From assembly GCF_029869925.1 (NCBI RefSeq), contig NZ_CP118605.1, positions 1,862,001 through 1,926,000 on the forward strand: a stretch of 64,000 nt of DNA. The letters run 5' to 3'. The position numbers and the translations under genes are program-made. The notes beneath the pieces were generated by a model, which was not told the DNA's origin, made no database searches, and saw nothing but the letters and a program-made list of their open reading frames with translations. This document shows, one piece after another, positions 1 to 10,529 of the stretch (the stretch's first letter is position 1; each line of letters starts with the position of its first letter). Source of the stretch: Microbulbifer bruguierae (GTDB lineage Bacteria > Pseudomonadota > Gammaproteobacteria > Pseudomonadales > Cellvibrionaceae).

Positions 1-1
1 C

Positions 2-2020
<2,019 letters not shown>

Positions 2021-2044
2021 CGGGCAAATTGGCATGTGTTCGCC

Positions 2045-2076
2045 GGTGCCACTTCCGGACTCCCGGTAGTGGCACC
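2045..2076 (+). terminator. Hairpin terminator after uvrA
   Basis: A 9-base perfect stem, GGTGCCACT at 2045-2053 with AGTGGCACC at 2068-2076, extended inward by a short CCG/CGG stem. It starts 25 bases after the uvrA stop and is followed only by TTTG, so the U-tract is weak. Probably ends uvrA transcription. Confidence 0.6.
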
Positions 2077-2478
2077 TTTGCAACTGGCGCTGAAAAATCC
2101 CGCTTGCTCAATCACCCCTGCGAACCGCATTTGAGACTCTTCCCACCCTCAGAACAAACAAAATTGCCGCGCAAGGATCACGGTTCGCAGCCCTGCCTTT
2201 GCTCCAATAATTGACCCTGATTTCCTCACTCTATCCGGCGAAACCATCAACCAACCCTATAATTTCCGCAACGACCCGGGGCCGGTTCGCGTACAGGAAA
2301 TTCTTTTCCGACGTGCCTTCATGGGAAAAGTCACAGCAAAAAATACGGCAAAAATACCTGCCACCTCCCTCTTCGGAATAAACAGACGTGAATTGTCTGC
2401 CCACTGACTCCCGGTCGCCTATCTTTTGTTTCTCGATATTTTTTTATCCGTAACAGCAAAGCCAGGAAGTTCCCCGAC
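2077..2478 (+). other. Intergenic region before the NRPS operon
   Basis: About 400 bases with no convincing gene. A perfect TATAAT sits at 2258-2263 on the plus strand, but nothing resembling TTGACA lies 16-18 bases upstream, so the promoter call is weak. The region becomes A/T-rich toward the methyltransferase start (for example 2439-2447). No tRNA-like fold or repeat was seen. Confidence 0.4.
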
Positions 2479-3288
2479 ATGGACAGCCCTTCTCGCCTGA
2501 AGAATTTCATACGGCATATTAAACATTGGCTGATCGTCAAAACCGCTCCGCGCCAAAACCGAATTTACACCCAGTTCTACCGTTTTCCCCACCAGTACCA
2601 GGCGCTGGTTGAACGGGTAGTGCCACAGATGCTTAACGCCAGGGAATCCCCCCTGCGCATTCTGGTATTCGGCTGTTGCAGCGGCGCCGAGCCCATCTCG
2701 CTGTCGGCAGTATTGCACCGCCACTTCCCACAACTGGAATATCGGATCGAGGCATTTGACCTGGTGCCATCGGTAATCGAGCGTGCGCAGAACCCCTGCT
2801 ACAGCCGCGATGAGGTATATCAGGGCCCGTTCGTGCGCGAGGATTTTGTCGGCGAAACATTCGATATCGAAGACGGGGTCTACCGGGTAAAACCGGAAAT
2901 TCTGCAGCCAATATCTTTCCATGTCGGCGATATGCTGGACGAAAATTTTATCGCCGCACTGGGCCAGGCAGACCTGGTATTTGCGCAGAACGTACTATTC
3001 CACTTGCCAGCCACCAACGCCCGCCGCGCATTTGCCAACCTGCAGCGCCTGCTGCATCCGGGAGCGGCGTTATTCATCAATGGAATGGACACCGAAATGC
3101 GCGTGCAGCTAACGAAAAAATTCCAGCTGCAGCCGGAAGCCTACCTGATTGAGGAAATTCACAACGATGCGCGCCAGGACCGCGGCGACGCCTGGGCCGG
3201 CGCCTACTGGGGCAGAAAACCATTCACCCGGCGCTCGCGCGAGTGGATCCGCGAACACTGCACCATTTATCGCAAGGCCAGCGTATGA
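2479..3288 (+). CDS. CheR-like SAM-dependent methyltransferase
   Basis: 269 residues. Motif I reads ILVFGCCSGAEPISL (about residues 55-69), resembling the SAM-binding loop of CheR-type methyltransferases (G-C-S-x-G-x-E-P); the later ADLVFAQNVLFHL (about 169-181) matches the CheR 'RNVL.YF' region, and the C-terminal half has the beta-hairpin expected of the fold. There is no CheR N-terminal helical domain and no chemotaxis gene nearby, so a role in chemotaxis is unlikely. An AGGA at 2464-2467 precedes the ATG. Its stop overlaps the NRPS start in an ATGA junction at 3285-3288, implying translational coupling and a shared product, for example methylation of the NRPS substrate or product. Substrate unknown. 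Confidence 0.85.
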   Translation: MDSPSRLKNFIRHIKHWLIVKTAPRQNRIYTQFYRFPHQYQALVERVVPQMLNARESPLRILVFGCCSGAEPISLSAVLHRHFPQLEYRIEAFDLVPSVIERAQNPCYSRDEVYQGPFVREDFVGETFDIEDGVYRVKPEILQPISFHVGDMLDENFIAALGQADLVFAQNVLFHLPATNARRAFANLQRLLHPGAALFINGMDTEMRVQLTKKFQLQPEAYLIEEIHNDARQDRGDAWAGAYWGRKPFTRRSREWIREHCTIYRKASV

Positions 3289-6200
3289 GTATTGTCGAAG
3301 AAATTTCACAGGAACTCGGTCATTTCGGGATTCAGGAAACCGAGCAATCGGTGGCGCAGCGATTTGAAAAGATAGTGACGCAGCACGGCGAGCGCATCGC
3401 CATCAGTGACGCCAACGCGTCTCTCAGTTACCGCGCGCTCAATCACCTGGCCAACCGTATGGCGCGGAAGATTATCGCCTTTACACCGGCCGAGGAGCCG
3501 GTGCGCATCGCGTTGTTTCTGGAAAAAGGCATCGCGCAAATCGCCGCGATTCTGGCGGTACTGAAATGTGGACACGCCTATGTGCCTATCGACCCCGCAT
3601 TCCCCACCGAGCGCAACCGGCATATCTACCGGGAGTCACAGGCAGCCCTGATATTGAGTAACAGTACCTGTCGCGACACAGCGCTGGAGCTCACCGGTGA
3701 GGACGCCCGTATTCTCGATCTGGAGGACATTCCCGATAACACCCCCAGCGACAATCTGAATATTCCGGTAACGCCAGATGCGCTGGCGTACATCATCTAT
3801 ACCTCCGGTTCCACCGGCCAACCCAAGGGCGTGCTGCAGAACAACCGCAATCTGCTGCACGGCTGCATGCGCCGGAGCAACCTGCAAAAGGTGATACCCG
3901 ACGACCGCATGACCCTGTTCTATTCCTGCAGCGTCATCGCCTCGGTTTACTGCATATTCGGCGCCCTGCTCAATGGCGCGGCACTCTTCCCCTACGATTT
4001 TCACCGCCACGGGGTCGAAAAACTGGCGGACTGGCTGCGTTCCCGGCGCATCACTATTTACCATTCAGTGGCGTCACTGTTTCGGGAGTTCGCCGCGCAA
4101 TATCGCGGCCCCAGCGATGTCTTCAGTATTCGCCTGGTGACGTTTGGCGGCGAACGCGTACTCACCAGTGATATTGCGCTGGCACGCAAGGTTTTCACTC
4201 CACAGATCGAGTTTTACACCGGGCTCGGCTCCACTGAGACTGGCACCATCCGCTATTTCCACATCGGCCCGGACACCCGCCTCGAAGGCGACGTAGTACC
4301 CATCGGCTATGCGGTAGAAGGGGTAGACGTGGTGCTGCTGAATGACGACGGACAGGAAGTTGCGGCGGGCGAAATCGGCGAAATCACCGCACGCAGCCGC
4401 TATCTGGCACAGGGTTACTGGAAAAACCCTGCTGCCACGGCAAAGTCCTTCGGCCGCGACCAGACGGATCCTAACATAGTGATTTACCGCACCGGCGATC
4501 TCGGGCAAATGGACCCGGATGGTCTGCTTCATCACCGTGGGCGCAAGGACTTCCAGGTAAAAATTCGCGGCTTTCGCGTTGAAGTGGGAGAAGTGGAAGC
4601 GCGCCTGCTGGCGCACCCGCACATTGCCGAAGCGGTGGTAGTCGCGCGGGACATGGAAGGTGAACGGCAACTGGTCGCCTACCTTGTCGCGGAGCCTGTG
4701 CCCGATGACGCCACGCCACTGAGTGTGCAGACCCTGCGCGACTATCTCGCCGAGCAGCTCACCTACTACATGATTCCCACACTGTTTGTGCGCCTGGAGC
4801 AATTGCCGAAAACCCCGAACAACAAGGTGGATCGCAACGCGCTGCCGGCACCGACGGCGGATATACAATTGCCAGGCGCCCCGCTGATCAAAGCCCGCGG
4901 GTGCACAGAAATACGGCTGGTGGATTTCTGCAGGGAACTGCTGGCTCGGGACAGTATCAGTGTCGGCGAAAATTTCTTCGCGCTCGGCGGCCACTCCCTG
5001 AATGCCGCGCAATTACTTGCGCGTATCAATGAGCAGTTCCATATCCGTCTGGATATGCGCGCTGTTTTCGAGGCCACGAGCCTGCGTGCACTGGCCGAAC
5101 GGATCGAGCGGATCCAGCCTGAAACAGAAAAAAATCGTGTCAACACCGATGACGACGCACTGGTTCATGCGCCCGCCAACGCGCGCCTTCCACTAAGCGC
5201 TGCGCAAAAGCGTATGTGGCTGTCAGAACAACTGTGGGGCAACAGCAGCGCCTACCAGATATCCAACACTGTTTTCCTGCAGGGCACACTGGATACCGCT
5301 GCGCTGACGCAGGCGTTGAGCGCCGTGATCGCCCGCCACGATATTTTGCGCACCTGTTTCCCCACCGACGACGAAGGTCCACGGCAACAGATTCTGGCCA
5401 CCGGCGACGTCCAATTACCGGAAGTCAAATTGCGTCCGCGACCGCGCAACCGTTATGTCACGCGCAGCCAGCGGATGGATAAACAGGCACTGGCCGCGGG
5501 TCCGCTGTTTCGGGCACGACTGCTGCGGGTAAACCGCGAGGCGGCGATCCTGGCGCTGACCTTTCACCACATCATTTATGACAATATCTGGTCCAGCGGT
5601 ATTTTCTTTCGCGAGCTGGGCCACTTTTATCAGGCGTTTATCCACAAGTGCGAAGCGTCTCTGCCGGCGCTGAATTTCCAGTTTTCCGATTACGCCTTCT
5701 GGGAACAGCGTCGCAGTGGCAGCGAAGGTTACCAGGCGCAAATGGCCTACTGGCAGCGGCAGCTCGCCGATGCACCGGCACCACTGGAATTACCCACAGA
5801 CCGCCCGCGCCCGCAAACCGCGGACTTCCGCGGCGGACTGGAGACCTTCCGCCTGCCCGCCTCACTGTCCGCTGCGCTGCGCGGCCTTGCACGCCAGGAA
5901 TCCGTCACCACTTTTATGCTGTTGCTCGCCGCCTGGCAATTACTGCTGCACCGCTATACCCAGCAGTCGGATATCGTGATCGGCACGCCCAGTGGCCGAC
6001 GCCAGCATACCCAGACAGAACCAATGATCGGCCTGTTCATCAACACCCTGGTACTGCGCACGGATTTTTCCGGGCAACCAGATTTCCGCACCCTGTTGCA
6101 ACGGGTGCGCAGGACCACTATCGACGCGTTTGCCAATGACCAGGTGCCGTTCGAGGATCTGGTGGCCACACTGAACCCGCACCGCAGCGCCAGTGAATCG

Positions 6201-9113
6201 CCCTTTTTTCGCCACCTGTTTATTCACCGCAAGGTACACGCAGATCACTGGCAAATACCCGGGCTTGTCGTCACGCCACTGCACAGCCACAGTGGTGGTG
6301 CCAAGTTCGATCTCACCCTGTCGGTACTGGAAGGTGACCAGGAGCTGTCCGGCACCCTCGAATACCGCCGCGCCCTGTTCGACCGCGCCACCGCCGCCAG
6401 TCTTTGTCAGAATTTCATACAGCTGCTGACCAGCATCGTGGAACACCCCGAGCGCCCGGCAGCAACACTGCCGCTGGTGGCTCCCGCGGAGCGCAAGCTA
6501 CTGCGCACCGCGTGGAACCGGAGTGCCGCCGAACTGCCCTTACACCGCAGCGCCGTCCAGCTGTTTGAACAGCAGGCACAGCAATACGGCGAGCGTTGTG
6601 CGCTGATTGCACCGGAGCAAACCCTCGACTACCAGACACTAAACCGACGCGCCGATCGCCTCGCCCAGCGACTGCGTGGGCACGGACTGGGCGGCGGTCA
6701 ACTGGCAGCAGTTTGCATGACGCGCTCCGCGAACCTGCTGATTGCGCTGCTCGCGGTGTGGAAAACCGGCGCCGCCTTCGTGCCCCTGGACCCCATGTTT
6801 CCCACAGAACGGCTCGCGTATATCGCACAGGACAGCGCCGCGACGCTGTTGATTACCGACGCCGAAAGCCGGGGCAAGCTGGCAGAATTCAGCGGCCAAA
6901 TTATTACCCTGGAGCATGGCGATACGTTTGACACGGATGCCGCGATTGATCTCGACAAAACGATGGAGTCGGACATCGTCGCTGAAATTCCGTCGCCAAA
7001 CTCCAGCACCGACGACCCCGCCTATGTCATTTACACCTCCGGCTCCACCGGTAATCCCAAAGGCGTGCAGATTTCCCAGCGTAGCCTGGTCAATTTCCTC
7101 TGCTCCATGGGGACACAACCGGGTTTCAGTGCAGACGATACATTACTTGCCGTCACCACCGTGTGCTTCGATATCGCCCTGCTGGAACTCTTCCTGCCAC
7201 TGCTGAGTGGCGGTCGCCTGGTGATCCAGGATGGTCGCCAGTCACGCGATCCCAAAGCGTTACAGGAAACCCTGCGCCGTGAACATGTGACCGTAATGCA
7301 GGCCACCCCTTCCACCTGGCGCATGCTGCTCGATCACGGCTGGCGCGGTGAACCTTCAGTGCGCGTGCTCTGTGGTGGCGAGGCCATGGGGCGCTATCTG
7401 GCCGCACGTCTGCTCGACTGCGGACTGGAAATCTGGAACCTGTACGGCCCTACCGAAACCACCATCTGGTCGTCCATCAATTCCATCCGCGCGGCGGAAG
7501 ATGCGGCCTATATCGGCCAGCCTATTGCCAACACCAGTCTGTATGTACTGGACCCGGCTGCACAATTATTGCCTGCGGGTGTTCCCGGCGAACTCTGTAT
7601 CGGTGGTGAAGGGCTGGCACTGGGTTATCTGAATCGCGCACAACTCACCGGTGAAAAGTTCTTCCACTGCGCGGCCCTCGACGGCGAACGGCTGTACCGC
7701 ACCGGCGACTTGGTGGTGCGCCGGCGCGATGGACGCATCGAATACCTGGGGCGTATGGACCACCAGGTAAAAATCCGTGGCTTCCGGGTGGAAGTGGGCG
7801 AGATTGAAGCGCTGTTGGCCGAAGATCCCGCAGTGCGCCAGAGCGCGGTGATTGCGCACGACGACGATTGCGGCAGCAAGTACCTGGTGGCCTACCTGAT
7901 CGCCGCCAATGACAAACAGCCAGACACGGCGACGTTGCGAAAAGCGCTGCAGAAATCACTGCCGGAATATATGTTACCCACCGCCTTTGTCACCCTGCCC
8001 GAATTTCCGCTGACCCCCAACGGTAAAGTGGACCGCAAGGCGTTCACACCACCGCACTCCGTATCCGCTGAAATTCCTGCGGGCAACGCCGACTTTGTCG
8101 CCACTCATACGGCGATAGATATCGCCACTCAGGTGCGCGAAGTTTTCCAGGGATTGCTCAAGTCTCCAGTGCCATCGGATGACGTCAGCTTTTTTGATCT
8201 AGGCGGGCACTCGCTGTTGGCGCTGAATGCCGTCACCAGACTCAATACGACCTTCGCTATTGAGCTCCCCCCAACCCTGCTGTTCGATTTTCCCACGGTC
8301 GCGGAGCTGGCGCAGGCGATTCAGAAATTCCGCGAAGGTCAGTCCGAGCAGCAGGTACTGGCTACTGCCGGCACCGATGCGCGAACGCAGCAGCAGGTCG
8401 ACGATATCCTGGCAGGGCTGCAACGGCACAAGGGCGCGCAAGATCTGCCGCAATTCCCCCACGGCATGAAAATGCGCCGCTCCTGGTTTGCGAAGCGAGT
8501 GCTGGCCCCGCTGTTTGCTATTCCCCGCGTGCGGATTCGCGCGCAGCTGCAGAATCTGATTCTCAAACTGGAGGGCGGCTCCACCTTCAGCCTTACCATA
8601 CGCGAACTCTACCGCAAGTATTTCAATATCGACGTGGGCGAATTCAGCAGTGTCACGTTTGATCCGATAAGCCTGAAGTCGTCTACCCGCATCGGCAAAT
8701 TCTGCACCATTTATCGCACCGCGCGCTTCCAGAATGCGGACCACCCACGCAACACCCTGTCGACCCACGGCATTTTCTATTATGCCGGTATGGGCTTTAG
8801 CGCAGGCTACAACCTCGATCGCGTCAATATCGAGGTGGGCAATGACGTGTGGATAGGTGACGGAGCAAAAATTCTCTACCCAACATGCAAAATTGGTGAC
8901 GGTGCGGTGATCGCAGCCGGCGCTATCGTCATCGAAGATGTTCCTCCCTATGCAGTGGTTGCCGGTTATCCCGCGCGCGTGGTGCGCTACCGATTTTCTC
9001 GCGACACCATCGCCAAATTGCTTACTCTCAGGTGGTGGGAAATGTCCGCAACAGAGCTGCACCATAGCCGGCGTGAATTCCTCAAACCGCTAGAAGGTGA
9101 ACGCATCCGCTAA
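3285..9113 (+). CDS. Nonribosomal peptide synthetase A-T-C-A-T with C-terminal hexapeptide acyltransferase
   Basis: 1942 residues from the ATG at 3285, chosen because it overlaps the upstream stop (ATGA); a GTG at 3243 is also in frame but lies inside the upstream gene. Domains: A1 ~20-530 (A3 core YTSGSTGQPKG ~171, A10 NNKVDR ~512); carrier T1 with LGGHS, Ser ~571; condensation ~635-1060 with HHIIYD at ~761-766; A2 ~1085-1590 (YTSGSTGNPKG ~1249, NLYGPTE, NGKVDR); T2 with LGGHS, Ser ~1643; linker; left-handed beta-helix acyltransferase ~1790-1942 with GNDVWIGDGA, VAGYPARVVRYRF and a conserved-looking His in NADHPRNTLSTHG. Read by eye, the A2 binding-pocket code is DILQLGLIWK, a glycine-type code. 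A1 reads VIASVYCIF where FDxSVWExF is usual, so the Asp that holds the alpha-amino group is Ile; its substrate is unlikely to be a normal amino acid. There is no thioesterase, reductase, MbtH or phosphopantetheinyl transferase in the window. Product unknown. Confidence 0.93.
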   Translation: MSIVEEISQELGHFGIQETEQSVAQRFEKIVTQHGERIAISDANASLSYRALNHLANRMARKIIAFTPAEEPVRIALFLEKGIAQIAAILAVLKCGHAYVPIDPAFPTERNRHIYRESQAALILSNSTCRDTALELTGEDARILDLEDIPDNTPSDNLNIPVTPDALAYIIYTSGSTGQPKGVLQNNRNLLHGCMRRSNLQKVIPDDRMTLFYSCSVIASVYCIFGALLNGAALFPYDFHRHGVEKLADWLRSRRITIYHSVASLFREFAAQYRGPSDVFSIRLVTFGGERVLTSDIALARKVFTPQIEFYTGLGSTETGTIRYFHIGPDTRLEGDVVPIGYAVEGVDVVLLNDDGQEVAAGEIGEITARSRYLAQGYWKNPAATAKSFGRDQTDPNIVIYRTGDLGQMDPDGLLHHRGRKDFQVKIRGFRVEVGEVEARLLAHPHIAEAVVVARDMEGERQLVAYLVAEPVPDDATPLSVQTLRDYLAEQLTYYMIPTLFVRLEQLPKTPNNKVDRNALPAPTADIQLPGAPLIKARGCTEIRLVDFCRELLARDSISVGENFFALGGHSLNAAQLLARINEQFHIRLDMRAVFEATSLRALAERIERIQPETEKNRVNTDDDALVHAPANARLPLSAAQKRMWLSEQLWGNSSAYQISNTVFLQGTLDTAALTQALSAVIARHDILRTCFPTDDEGPRQQILATGDVQLPEVKLRPRPRNRYVTRSQRMDKQALAAGPLFRARLLRVNREAAILALTFHHIIYDNIWSSGIFFRELGHFYQAFIHKCEASLPALNFQFSDYAFWEQRRSGSEGYQAQMAYWQRQLADAPAPLELPTDRPRPQTADFRGGLETFRLPASLSAALRGLARQESVTTFMLLLAAWQLLLHRYTQQSDIVIGTPSGRRQHTQTEPMIGLFINTLVLRTDFSGQPDFRTLLQRVRRTTIDAFANDQVPFEDLVATLNPHRSASESPFFRHLFIHRKVHADHWQIPGLVVTPLHSHSGGAKFDLTLSVLEGDQELSGTLEYRRALFDRATAASLCQNFIQLLTSIVEHPERPAATLPLVAPAERKLLRTAWNRSAAELPLHRSAVQLFEQQAQQYGERCALIAPEQTLDYQTLNRRADRLAQRLRGHGLGGGQLAAVCMTRSANLLIALLAVWKTGAAFVPLDPMFPTERLAYIAQDSAATLLITDAESRGKLAEFSGQIITLEHGDTFDTDAAIDLDKTMESDIVAEIPSPNSSTDDPAYVIYTSGSTGNPKGVQISQRSLVNFLCSMGTQPGFSADDTLLAVTTVCFDIALLELFLPLLSGGRLVIQDGRQSRDPKALQETLRREHVTVMQATPSTWRMLLDHGWRGEPSVRVLCGGEAMGRYLAARLLDCGLEIWNLYGPTETTIWSSINSIRAAEDAAYIGQPIANTSLYVLDPAAQLLPAGVPGELCIGGEGLALGYLNRAQLTGEKFFHCAALDGERLYRTGDLVVRRRDGRIEYLGRMDHQVKIRGFRVEVGEIEALLAEDPAVRQSAVIAHDDDCGSKYLVAYLIAANDKQPDTATLRKALQKSLPEYMLPTAFVTLPEFPLTPNGKVDRKAFTPPHSVSAEIPAGNADFVATHTAIDIATQVREVFQGLLKSPVPSDDVSFFDLGGHSLLALNAVTRLNTTFAIELPPTLLFDFPTVAELAQAIQKFREGQSEQQVLATAGTDARTQQQVDDILAGLQRHKGAQDLPQFPHGMKMRRSWFAKRVLAPLFAIPRVRIRAQLQNLILKLEGGSTFSLTIRELYRKYFNIDVGEFSSVTFDPISLKSSTRIGKFCTIYRTARFQNADHPRNTLSTHGIFYYAGMGFSAGYNLDRVNIEVGNDVWIGDGAKILYPTCKIGDGAVIAAGAIVIEDVPPYAVVAGYPARVVRYRFSRDTIAKLLTLRWWEMSATELHHSRREFLKPLEGERIR

Positions 9114-9149
9114 CCGATAGCCGATAAATAGATCCGCAAGGAGGTGGGC

Positions 9150-10454
9150 GTGACTATGGACACAGACACGAAAGAAGTAAAAGACACAAGAAAAAACGCG
9201 GAAACCATCGATATGGAAATTGAAGCCGAGAAAGTCGCCGATAGTCGGCTGCGTAAACCAGGCGCGGCGACGCGCCTGGCAGAGTACGAGCCGGGACCGC
9301 GGGTTGCCCGCGAGCCCGACACTGCCCGCGCGCTGCTCGAATACTGGGAATACCGTGAACGTCAACGGGATGATGGCCCCCGTCCCGTCTATGCCGCGGC
9401 CAATTTTTTCTTTCCGTTTCTCCTGGACAATGATACCTACCAAGCACCCCACATTGCCCTGTGGGAATACCGTGGCCATCCGGCGGGCATTCTGATCGGC
9501 CGCATCCGGATTGCGCGCCCGCAGCGCAGTATTGGCCCGCTGCGAATCCCCATGCCGAAACTTAAAACCCTGGAAATCCTCCACGGCGGACTCGAATCCC
9601 GCGCCACGGAAATCACTTACCGGCAGCTGGAATACCTGCGCCAACTCCTTGCCACCGCGGAAGTCGATTGCATTGCCATCCACCATCTGCCCCTGGACAG
9701 CGAGATCGGTGCCCGGCTAAATGCGGGCCTGCGCAATGCCGGCGATGGAAACCCGGTACGTTCCGGCCGCTGGCTGATCGAACTCACCGACGCCGGGGGT
9801 CAACCGCTGACGAGTAACTCCGCAAAAACCCGCAGCTCCTTTCGCCGCCAGGATCGCAAACTGGAGGAAGCGTTCGCGGGACAGGTATATGTGCGGGAAC
9901 TGCGTAACCCGGAGGACGTCTCTGGCCTTATCGACATCGCCACCGCCATCAGTAATCAGAGTTACCACGGCAGCATGGGTGTTGGCGTGAGTAACTCAGA
10001 GCACTGGCGCAGGACCCTCAGTATTCTCGCCGCCAACGGAAATCTGCGCGGCTATCTGCTGCATGCCGACGGCATCGATCTCGCCTATGGGATCGGTGCT
10101 GTCTACCACGGTACCTTCAACGCCATCGCCACCGCCTTTCTGCCGGAGTATCGCGCTATCCGCCCGGGTACGTTTCTGTTGCGACGTACCATCGAGCGGT
10201 TGCAGGAGGAAGGTGTGCGCTGGTTTGATTTCGGCTACGGCGGAGCCGCCTACAAGGAACTCTACGGCACCCAGCACAGTGAAGAAGCAACGTTTCATCT
10301 CTACGCCCGCTCACCGGCGGCGACCATTGCCGGCGCGAGCGACGCTCTGGTGCAGGGTATAAGCCACGGCACACGGCGACTGCTGGCGTCCGCCGGCATG
10401 TTGGATCGTATCCGCCAGCTGTGGCGGCGCCGTCTTGAGCGGCCCGGCCGCTAG
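9150..10454 (+). CDS. FemAB/CelD-like GNAT-fold acyltransferase
   Basis: About 434 residues. The C-terminal half (KTRSSFRRQDRKLEE, later YHGTFNAIATAFLPEYRAIRPGTFLLRRTIERL and GVRWFDFGYGGAAYKELYGT) is typical of the BioF2-like/CelD 'Acetyltransf_6' family related to FemAB. Such proteins are common in polysaccharide loci and are thought to transfer acyl or aminoacyl groups. The first ~50 residues are charged and look disordered. AAGGAGG at 9138-9144 is a strong ribosome-binding site; the GTG at 9150 (spacer 5) is chosen, with the ATG at 9156 as alternative. It starts 36 bases after the NRPS stop, so it is probably co-transcribed and may act on the NRPS-bound product. Exact donor and acceptor cannot be told. 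Confidence 0.8.
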   Translation: MTMDTDTKEVKDTRKNAETIDMEIEAEKVADSRLRKPGAATRLAEYEPGPRVAREPDTARALLEYWEYRERQRDDGPRPVYAAANFFFPFLLDNDTYQAPHIALWEYRGHPAGILIGRIRIARPQRSIGPLRIPMPKLKTLEILHGGLESRATEITYRQLEYLRQLLATAEVDCIAIHHLPLDSEIGARLNAGLRNAGDGNPVRSGRWLIELTDAGGQPLTSNSAKTRSSFRRQDRKLEEAFAGQVYVRELRNPEDVSGLIDIATAISNQSYHGSMGVGVSNSEHWRRTLSILAANGNLRGYLLHADGIDLAYGIGAVYHGTFNAIATAFLPEYRAIRPGTFLLRRTIERLQEEGVRWFDFGYGGAAYKELYGTQHSEEATFHLYARSPAATIAGASDALVQGISHGTRRLLASAGMLDRIRQLWRRRLERPGR

Positions 10455-10529
10455 TCGGCTGTAACGGAAAAACGCATCATCAAACCGGAGAGGAAAATCC
10501 TCCGCGAGACTACAGTAACGGCAACCGGA

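Noticed and set aside
4074..5012. 312-residue minus-strand frame inside the NRPS
   Set aside because: Shadow of the first adenylation domain; no start signal and no recognisable motif.
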